This document shows, piece after piece, positions 58,194 through 64,000 of a stretch of 64,000 nucleotides of DNA. This stretch comes from Subtercola sp. PAMC28395 (GTDB taxonomy: Bacteria > Actinomycetota > Actinomycetes > Actinomycetales > Microbacteriaceae). The stretch covers positions 124,001 to 188,000 of the forward strand of contig NZ_CP076547.1 in the NCBI RefSeq assembly GCF_018889995.1, in the 5' to 3' direction. Position numbers and translations under genes: made by a program. Numbering within the stretch: the stretch's first letter is position 1; each line of letters starts with the position of its first letter. The notes beneath the pieces are model-generated. The model saw only the letters and a list, made by a program, of their open reading frames with translations. It made no database searches and had not been told where the DNA came from.

Positions 58194-59938
58194 TGCCGTG
58201 CTCCTTCATTGTGAGTGGGTGTTTCAGGGTGGGATTGTGAATCTGAGAGGGCCTCAACCACAGCGGCCTTGGCTTCGAAAGCCGAGTTCGCCGCGAGCGC
58301 GACCATGGCGAACTGCTGGGCCTGCTCGAGGGAGTAGAGCGCGAGTTCGCCCCTCACATCGGCGAGGGCAGCTGGCGACATCGACAGGCTCGTCACGCCG
58401 AGGCCGACCAGCACGACGGCCAACAGCGGGTCTGCTGCCGCCTCGCCGCACACGCCGACGGGCTTGCCGAGTGCTGCTCCGGCCCGACCGACTTCTCCGA
58501 CGAGTCGAAGCACGGCCGGGTGCCAGGGATCCTGGAAGGCGGCCACCGACCCGAGGAGTCGGTCTGCAGCGAGGGTGTACTGGGTGAGGTCGTTGGTGCC
58601 GATGCTCGCAAAATCCGCGTCGGCGAGAATCCGGTCGGCCAGTAGCGCCGCTGACGGAACTTCGACCATGACGCCGAGCGTCTGGAGCCCGAGTTCACGC
58701 CCGAGGCCGGTGAAGTACCGGGTCTCCTCGACAGTCGAGACCATGGGCGCCATCACCCAGAGATCGGCATCGGTGACGGCAGCCGCGTTGGCGAGCGCCG
58801 TGAGCTGGTCCCGCAGGATCTGCTCGTTCGCCCTCAATGCCCGCAAGCCTCGGAGCCCGAGCGCGGGATTCTCTTCAGCAGCGTCATTCAGAAAGCTCAG
58901 CGGTTTGTCGGCGCCAGCGTCGAGTGCCCGGACGACGACCTTCTTGCCGGCGAACGCTGAGAGCAGCGCGGTGTACTCGGCCTGCTGTGCCGCGACCGTG
59001 GGAGCTTCAGTCTGGTCGAGAAAGAGGAACTCGGTGCGAAAGAGCCCGACGCCCTCAGCGCCCTTGGCAACGGCGTCGGCCGCTGCCGCTGCAGAACCCA
59101 GATTGGCCAGCAGCGGAATCAGCGTGCCGTCTGCCATCGTGCCGGCGCCCGTGAGGGCCGTCGTGCGAGTGCTCCGCTCGAGGAGGTCCGCGTGCGCCGC
59201 TGCCACCTCGTCGTCGATCGGTGAGGCGACGATCGTGCCGGTGGCGGCGTCGACGATGACCAGCTCGCCCTCGCGAAGCTCAGCTGCGCCCACCGCACCC
59301 ACAACCGCGACGATGGCTTTGTCCCTGGCAAGGATCGCCGTGTGGGAGGTCGGGCCACCCTCGCTTGTCACGAGTGCCAGAACCGTGGTCAGATCGAGCA
59401 GAGCCGTATCCGCTGGAGCGAGGTCACGAGCGACGAGCACGAATGGATGCCCGGGGTCGGGTATTCCGGGGGCCGCAACTCCCTGCAGCCGGGCCACAGC
59501 GCGCTGGGAGATGTCGTCGAGATCGGTTGCCCGCTCGGCCATGTACCCGCCCATACCCACCAGGAGCTCGCGGAATCCGGCGAAGGCTTCGAATACAGCA
59601 CGTTCAGCGGTCAGCCCACTGAGTATGCGCGCCTCGACGTCCTCCAGGAGGGTCGGGTCTTCAGCCATGTATGCCTGTGCCTGGAGAACATCGCCCGCGG
59701 TGCCGCCGGCATTCTCAGCCCTGGTGCGGATGTCCGACGCTGTGGCGGCGAGTGCCGTCGTTGCACGGGTCGATTCGGCACCCGGTGTCAGCCCGCTCGG
59801 CGAATTCGTGGGCTCCGGCAGTGGTTCGGGCATCCGTGCCACAACACCGACGGCAAGCCCCCGACCGATACCGGCACCCTGAAGGCGGCGGGTGACAGGC
59901 GCATCCATCACGGCTGCGCCCTGCTTGTCACTCAGCAT
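58190..59938 (-). CDS. ptsI: PTS Enzyme I
   Basis: A 582-residue phosphoenolpyruvate-protein phosphotransferase. The phosphorylated His is H199 in TSEGGPTSHTAILAR. The PEP-binding half has GVGLFRTEFLFLD, GADKPLSFLND, NPALGLRGLRA and SIGTNDLTQYTLAADR, with the catalytic Cys in GVCGEAAADP. The ATG at 59938 (MLSDKQ) has GAGAGGGA upstream and overlaps ptsH by 11 bp. It is usual for the general PTS genes to stand alone, but here they are inside the mannitol operon. Confidence 0.96.
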   Translation of the reverse strand: MLSDKQGAAVMDAPVTRRLQGAGIGRGLAVGVVARMPEPLPEPTNSPSGLTPGAESTRATTALAATASDIRTRAENAGGTAGDVLQAQAYMAEDPTLLEDVEARILSGLTAERAVFEAFAGFRELLVGMGGYMAERATDLDDISQRAVARLQGVAAPGIPDPGHPFVLVARDLAPADTALLDLTTVLALVTSEGGPTSHTAILARDKAIVAVVGAVGAAELREGELVIVDAATGTIVASPIDDEVAAAHADLLERSTRTTALTGAGTMADGTLIPLLANLGSAAAAADAVAKGAEGVGLFRTEFLFLDQTEAPTVAAQQAEYTALLSAFAGKKVVVRALDAGADKPLSFLNDAAEENPALGLRGLRALRANEQILRDQLTALANAAAVTDADLWVMAPMVSTVEETRYFTGLGRELGLQTLGVMVEVPSAALLADRILADADFASIGTNDLTQYTLAADRLLGSVAAFQDPWHPAVLRLVGEVGRAGAALGKPVGVCGEAAADPLLAVVLVGLGVTSLSMSPAALADVRGELALYSLEQAQQFAMVALAANSAFEAKAAVVEALSDSQSHPETPTHNEGARQ

Positions 59939-60197
59939 CGAGGTCCCTCTCGAGTAGTGCGACGAGGTCTTCGAGAACGCTGACGGAGTCGTCACCTTCT
60001 GCGCTCAGCGTGACAGTGTCACCGCTTTCGATACCGAGCGAGATGACGCCGAGAATGCTGGCGGCATTGACCGATTTGCTTTCGGGCTTCGAGATCGTGA
60101 CCTTGGCGCCCGACTTCGCGACGGCCTGGGTGAAGAGCGACGCCGGCCTGGCGTGCAGACCGTGTGTCGAGGCGATGAGTGCAGTTCGTTCCGTCAT
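59928..60197 (-). CDS. ptsH: Phosphocarrier protein HPr
   Basis: An 89-residue phosphocarrier. H15 in STHGLHARPAS takes phosphate from EI. NAASILGVISLG includes Ser47, aligned with the regulatory Ser46 of Firmicutes HPr, though HPr kinase is usually absent from actinobacteria. It overlaps the EIIB-like gene by 4 bp upstream and ptsI by 11 bp downstream. Confidence 0.96.
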   Translation of the reverse strand: MTERTALIASTHGLHARPASLFTQAVAKSGAKVTISKPESKSVNAASILGVISLGIESGDTVTLSAEGDDSVSVLEDLVALLERDLDAE

Positions 60198-60526
60198 GAG
60201 AGCAGGCTTTCTGTCTGTGGGTGGTCGAAGAGAGTGAGGGCGAGGGTGAGAGCTTCGTCGTCTCCCCCGGCCGAAAAGGCCGTTGACGGCAGCAGTGCAC
60301 TCGGCACACCGACGAGCCTTGCTGACGCTGCCAGCGCTGTGTACTCCGGTGCGAGATGCGGCCCGACGAGCAGGGCATCGCTGTCGGCAATGGCGGCAGC
60401 CAACTCGCTCTGGCTGGTGGCCGTGATGGTGAGCTCGAGCCCTCTCATCGCTGCCACCTTGCGCATGCGGTGAACCAGGAACGTGCTCGATGCGCCTGCG
60501 CCGCAGACCACAAGAATTCTCTTCAC
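60194..60526 (-). CDS. Orphan PTS EIIB component (lactose/cellobiose type)
   Basis: A 110-residue protein that starts VKRILVVCGAGASSTFLVHRM, with Cys8 in the phosphorylatable CGAGASS loop of lactose/cellobiose EIIB domains. The rest (ITATSQSELAAAIADSDALLVGPHLAPEYTAL) fits the same fold. The GTG at 60526 has AAGGGGG upstream. There is no matching EIIC here, and MtlA already has its own IIB. It may serve a permease elsewhere or act as a regulatory phosphoacceptor, for example toward MtlR. It is the first gene of the PTS operon. Confidence 0.85.
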   Translation of the reverse strand: MKRILVVCGAGASSTFLVHRMRKVAAMRGLELTITATSQSELAAAIADSDALLVGPHLAPEYTALAASARLVGVPSALLPSTAFSAGGDDEALTLALTLFDHPQTESLLS

Positions 60527-60560
60527 GTTTCTCGCCCCCTTGCGCGATCGTGCTGGTCCG

Positions 60561-60675
60561 TCTTGCTCTGTGCAAGAATTCGGTGCCCCTACAGGCTGTG
60601 CACAAGTAAGTGTGCGGCGGATCCACTCCTCGCTTCCAGCAGGAAACCTTCCGCCCCTGCGGAAATGTGCAAGAA
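60561..60675. promoter_or_regulatory. Repeat-rich divergent control region of the PTS operon and mtlR
   Basis: The 215-bp gap 60527-60741 contains TCTTGC-TCTGT-GCAAGA (60561-60577, perfect 6-bp arms), two direct copies of TGTGCAAGAA (60569-60578 and 60666-60675) and the palindrome TGTGCACA (60597-60604). These are candidate MtlR or catabolite sites. The exact role is unproven. Confidence 0.55.
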
Positions 60676-60741
60676 CATCGGGCATGCGGCCACCGACACA
60701 CCGAAAGGTGTCTAGAGTTTCTCCAATGACGGGTTACACAC

Positions 60742-62655
60742 ATGGCTGACAAACGCCAACGATTGCTGGAGTACCTGGCCGAATCCTCCGGCTGGATCAC
60801 CTCAGCGCAGCTGGCGGATCGCCTGGGTGTGACGACACGCAGTGTCCGGAGCTACGTCACGGCTGCAAAGTCGGCGGCTGAGCCGCTCGACATCATTGCT
60901 TCTTCGGCAGAGGGCTACCGGCTGAACCGCGAAGCCTACGCTGCGTACCTGTCGACGCGAACCCGGGCGAGCGAACCGGAGACACCCGGAGACCGGCTCT
61001 ACCATGTGGTCCGCCGGTTGCTCGATGCGCCCGACGGCCTCGATCTCTACGAGCTGGCCGCACGTCTCTTCGTGAGCGATTCAACACTGGAGGCCGATCT
61101 CCGCAAGATCCGCCCTCTCCTCAGTGAGTCGAACCTCTCTCTGGGTCGCCAGGGCAGCCTGCTTCTGATCACGGGGTCCGAAGAAGATCGGCGCGCCCTC
61201 ATCAGCAAGATGTTCCGCGAGGAGAGCGCCCGCGGCTTTCTCGAGATCGAGCGGATCCAGAACGAATTCGCCTCCGAGAACCTGGCCGTCTTCAAGACAG
61301 AGCTACTCGAACTGCTCGACTCCGGCGGGTACTTCATCAACGAATATGGGCTCGACAGCGTGATGCTGCACCTCGCCATCGCGGTCGACCGCATCTCAAA
61401 AGACCAGTTCCTCGAGTCGGCCAGCGCACCGGTGCCCGGCCAGTCCGACGTTGCCGCGGGCATCCTGACGCTCGTCGACCGGCACTTCGGAGTGTCGTTG
61501 CCGAACGCCGACCTCGATCACATCGTGCTCCTGCTCACGACACGGGTGATCACGCCGGGGCATGACCTGCCCGCTCCGGTGCAGACCGACGAACTGGGCC
61601 TCACCGACGACGTCGAATTCATCAAACTCGTAGCCAAGCAGGCCAGCGCCCAATACCTGATCGATCTCGATGACGACGAGTTCGCGGTCAGGCTCGCCCT
61701 GCACGTGCGCAACCTCGTCGCGAGAGCCAGGGTCAGCTCGTTCTCGCGAAACCCCATGACGCGCTCGATAAAGACCTCGTACCCGATGACCTATGAACTC
61801 GCGGTCTACATCGCCAGCGAGATCCAGCAGCGCGAGAGCATCACGATCAACGACGATGAGATCGCATACATCGCCCTGCATGTCGGTTCGCACCTCGAAC
61901 GCCAGGCCCGGCGAGAAGAAATGGTGACCTGCACCCTCGTCTTCCCGAACTACCACGACATCCACCTGATGATGTTGCGCCGGCTCGAGCATGCGCTCGG
62001 AGACCAGGTACGCGTCGACAAGATCATCACACGCACCGATATCGACCGCAGCGAGATCTCGACTGACTTGGTGATCACGACCGTCCCTGCGCTGGCACTG
62101 ACCGAGAACGTCGTGCTCGTTCAACCGTTTCTCACCGACGCCGACGTCGAGAGCATCCGCAAGGCAGCAAACCGCGTGAGGCGTGGCCAGCGACGCAGGC
62201 AGCTCAAAGACGAACTGCTCCTGTACTTCAGCGAAGATCAGTTCGTGCGGAATCTGCGGGCAACATCAGAAGCAGACATGATCCGCCAGCTGGGCGAACG
62301 GATGCTCGAGGCAGGGATCATCGACAACGACTACATCGAAGCGGCCATCACGCGCGAGCGGATGTCGTCGACGGCGTTCACCGATTCCGTCGCCGTGCCC
62401 CATTCGATGCTGATGACCGCAAACAGAACGGCGATCGCGATCGCCCTGAACGACACTCCGATGGCCTGGGGCGAGAACCGGGTCAGCGTGGTGGCGCTGA
62501 TCGCGTTCAGCAGCAACGGGCGCAACTCATTCCAGACGGTCTTCGACCAGTTCGTCGAAGTCTTCTCTGACCATGACGACGTGCAACAGCTCGTGCGGGC
62601 GTCCCCGGACTTCACGTCGTTCATCGAACAGCTCGTGCACCTGATGGACGCGTAG
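60742..62655 (+). CDS. mtlR: BglG-family PTS-regulated activator (MtlR-like)
   Basis: A 637-residue activator. In order: an N-terminal HTH (KRQRLLEYLAESSGWITSAQLADRLGVTTRSVRSYV), a second Mga-type HTH (DGLDLYELAARLFVSDSTLEADLRKI), two PRD domains (about 180-385) with His residues such as VMLHLAIAVDR and YIALHVGSHLERQ, an EIIB-Gat-like domain (CTLVFPNYHDIHLMML) and a C-terminal EIIA domain with phosphorylatable His in DSVAVPHSM. This is the MtlR architecture, in which phosphorylation by HPr and EII components sets activity. It is divergent from the PTS operon, so it probably activates it. Confidence 0.93.
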   Translation: MADKRQRLLEYLAESSGWITSAQLADRLGVTTRSVRSYVTAAKSAAEPLDIIASSAEGYRLNREAYAAYLSTRTRASEPETPGDRLYHVVRRLLDAPDGLDLYELAARLFVSDSTLEADLRKIRPLLSESNLSLGRQGSLLLITGSEEDRRALISKMFREESARGFLEIERIQNEFASENLAVFKTELLELLDSGGYFINEYGLDSVMLHLAIAVDRISKDQFLESASAPVPGQSDVAAGILTLVDRHFGVSLPNADLDHIVLLLTTRVITPGHDLPAPVQTDELGLTDDVEFIKLVAKQASAQYLIDLDDDEFAVRLALHVRNLVARARVSSFSRNPMTRSIKTSYPMTYELAVYIASEIQQRESITINDDEIAYIALHVGSHLERQARREEMVTCTLVFPNYHDIHLMMLRRLEHALGDQVRVDKIITRTDIDRSEISTDLVITTVPALALTENVVLVQPFLTDADVESIRKAANRVRRGQRRRQLKDELLLYFSEDQFVRNLRATSEADMIRQLGERMLEAGIIDNDYIEAAITRERMSSTAFTDSVAVPHSMLMTANRTAIAIALNDTPMAWGENRVSVVALIAFSSNGRNSFQTVFDQFVEVFSDHDDVQQLVRASPDFTSFIEQLVHLMDA

Positions 62656-62693
62656 GGCATCCAGCGGGCACTCTGCGCCCACGCGGACTGTGC

Positions 62694-63521
62694 TCAGGAA
62701 ATCGGAACCGGGCGGACGCCAAGGGGCGCCAGCTTCGATGCGCCACCGTCCGCTGCGGTCAGCACCCAGATCCCGCCGGCGTGCACGGCGACGGAATGCT
62801 CCCAATGAGCGGACATGCTGCCGTCTGCAGTGGCGACAGTCCAGTCATCGTCGAGGGTCAGCGTGTCGATGCTTCCTGAGGTCACCATGGGCTCGATGGC
62901 CACCACGAGCCCGGGCCTCACAGCGGGGCCCTTTGCGCGCACCCGATAGTTGTAGACCGGTGGATCCTCGTGCATGCTCCGCCCGATTCCATGACCGATG
63001 TAGTCGGTCAGAATGCCGAACTCGCCCTGGGAGTCGATGTACTCCTCGATGGCTGCACCGACCTCATTGAGATGCTTCGCCGAGGCGAGCCGGGCGATGC
63101 CGTGCCACAGCGATGCTTCAGTGACGTCGCTGAGGTGATGGCGTGGGCCTGACATGGCCGGGCTTGCACCGGGAACGACTACGGTGATCGCGGAATCCCC
63201 GCTCCAGCCGCCCACATCGGCACCCGAGTCGATCGACACGATGTCTCCGGGCTCGAGGGGCCGGTCATCCGGGATGCCGTGCACGACGTTCTCATTGACC
63301 GACGCACAGATGGTGTGACGGTAACCGGGCACCATCTGGAAATTGGACCGCCCGCCGAGGGCGCGGATGGCGGCGTCGGCGATCGAATCGAGCTCGAGGG
63401 TGGTGACGCCAGGCCTGATGGCCTCGCGCACCGCATCGAGTGAGGCGAGGGTCGCGAGGCCCGGCGCGACCATCAGCCGGAGCTCGTCGGGAGTCTTGTA
63501 GATCGATGTGCGAAAAGCCAT
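62694..63521 (-). CDS. map: Methionine aminopeptidase
   Basis: A 275-residue type I enzyme that removes the initiator Met. The five metal ligands are visible: two Asp in VSIDSGADVGGWSGDSAITV, His in IGHGIGRSMHEDPP, and Glu in VVAIEPM and HWEHSVAV. It lies 27 bp after adk. In most related genomes infA comes next; here the PTS operon and mtlR intervene. Confidence 0.96.
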   Translation of the reverse strand: MAFRTSIYKTPDELRLMVAPGLATLASLDAVREAIRPGVTTLELDSIADAAIRALGGRSNFQMVPGYRHTICASVNENVVHGIPDDRPLEPGDIVSIDSGADVGGWSGDSAITVVVPGASPAMSGPRHHLSDVTEASLWHGIARLASAKHLNEVGAAIEEYIDSQGEFGILTDYIGHGIGRSMHEDPPVYNYRVRAKGPAVRPGLVVAIEPMVTSGSIDTLTLDDDWTVATADGSMSAHWEHSVAVHAGGIWVLTAADGGASKLAPLGVRPVPIS

Positions 63522-63548
63522 GGGATCAGGTGACTGGGCGGTGTCGCG

Positions 63549-64000
63549 TCAGGCCACTGGCTGGGCGAGGCCCCGCGCAGTGAGGGCCGACACAATGCGT
63601 CCCGTGACATCGTCGACGGCGCCGAGGCCATCGACCTCGACAACCAACCCTCGGGCAGTGTAGATCGAGATCAATGGTGCTGTCTGCTCTTCGTAGACCT
63701 CGAAGCGGTGCCGGATGACGTCGACCGTGTCGTCGCTGCGCCCCTGCTCGATGGCACGTTTCGACAACCGCGTGACGATCTCGTCTTTCTCGGCGACAAT
63801 CAGAACGACCACGTCGAGCGCGTGACCACTCTGGGCCAGGATGTCATCGAGTTCGTCGACCTGCGCGCTCGTGCGGGGGTAACCGTCGAGCAGGAACCCG
63901 TCGGACACGTCTGCATCGTTCAGACGACTTCTCACAAGGTCATTCGTGAGACTGTCGGGTACGTACTTACCTGCGTCCATGAACTGTTTGGCCTGGAGGC
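63549..64000 (-). CDS. adk: Adenylate kinase (partial, N-terminus beyond the window)
   Basis: The frame is open to the right edge, giving the last 150 or so residues. AKQFMDAGKYVPDSLTNDLVRSRL and FLLDGYPRTSAQVDELDDIL are the AMP-binding region, followed by RLSKRAIEQGRSDDTVDVIRHRFEVYEEQTAPLISIY in the LID and core. The zinc-finger LID is absent (short form), as is typical for actinobacteria. The P-loop lies outside the window. The enzyme interconverts ATP, ADP and AMP. Confidence 0.95.
   Translation of the reverse strand, partial: LQAKQFMDAGKYVPDSLTNDLVRSRLNDADVSDGFLLDGYPRTSAQVDELDDILAQSGHALDVVVLIVAEKDEIVTRLSKRAIEQGRSDDTVDVIRHRFEVYEEQTAPLISIYTARGLVVEVDGLGAVDDVTGRIVSALTARGLAQPVA

Overview
The window is a high-GC chromosomal stretch from an actinobacterium, most probably a member of the Microbacteriaceae (order Micrococcales). 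The evidence is the GC-rich codon use with many GTG starts, the tsaD/rimI/tsaB/tsaE/alr/acpS/glmS order, an Actinobacteria-type GuaB3, DUF3817 and SURF1 next to guaA, CIRCE-controlled groES, and the adk-map / infA-rpmJ-rpsM-rpsK-rpoA-rplQ / truA-rplM-rpsI-glmM backbone. I saw no rRNA, tRNA, CRISPR array, transposase, integrase or phage gene. Genus was not resolved.

Layout. 1-9.4 kb: the tail of a sortase-type (LAXTG) surface protein, an MpaB-family oxygenase, pcrA helicase, a glycerophosphodiester phosphodiesterase, a Bax-inhibitor-1 membrane protein and a heterodimeric ABC exporter. 9.4-17.5 kb: guanine nucleotide genes (guaA, guaB3, guaB) with a K+/H+ antiporter pair, SURF1 and DUF3817. Two intergenic repeat arrays lie downstream of guaA and guaB. 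17.7-23.5 kb: a branched-chain amino-acid ABC importer (livHMGF plus convergent livK) whose LivH carries an unusual secreted N-terminal domain. 23.6-27.4 kb: rarD, groES with two CIRCE-like operators, a THUMP-like methyltransferase and two small DUF4190 membrane proteins. 27.5-37.4 kb: a tightly overlapping operon for t6A tRNA modification and cell-wall precursors (glmS, acpS, alr, an alr-tsaE fusion, tsaB, rimI, tsaD), then coaA and glmM.

37.6-64 kb is the ribosomal-protein backbone, broken by two metabolic inserts. Between truA and rplQ (39.7-51.4 kb) sits a sulfur/methylthioribose island: an Lrp regulator, a DszC/SfnB-like flavoprotein, mtnD, a ribose-type ABC importer, two mtnK-like kinases, mtnB, mtnC and a divergent mtnA. 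Together these could import methylthioribose (or a related 5-deoxypentose) and run it through the methionine salvage pathway. Between infA and map (54.9-62.7 kb) sits a mannitol PTS operon holding the whole phosphorelay (orphan EIIB, HPr, EI, EIICB, EIIA, MtlD) with a divergent MtlR activator. The window ends inside adk.

The best leads are the methylthioribose island with its duplicated kinase and altered MtnA, the LivH fusion, the alr-tsaE fusion beside a second alr, an apparent ATT start codon for guaA, and the two noncoding repeat families.
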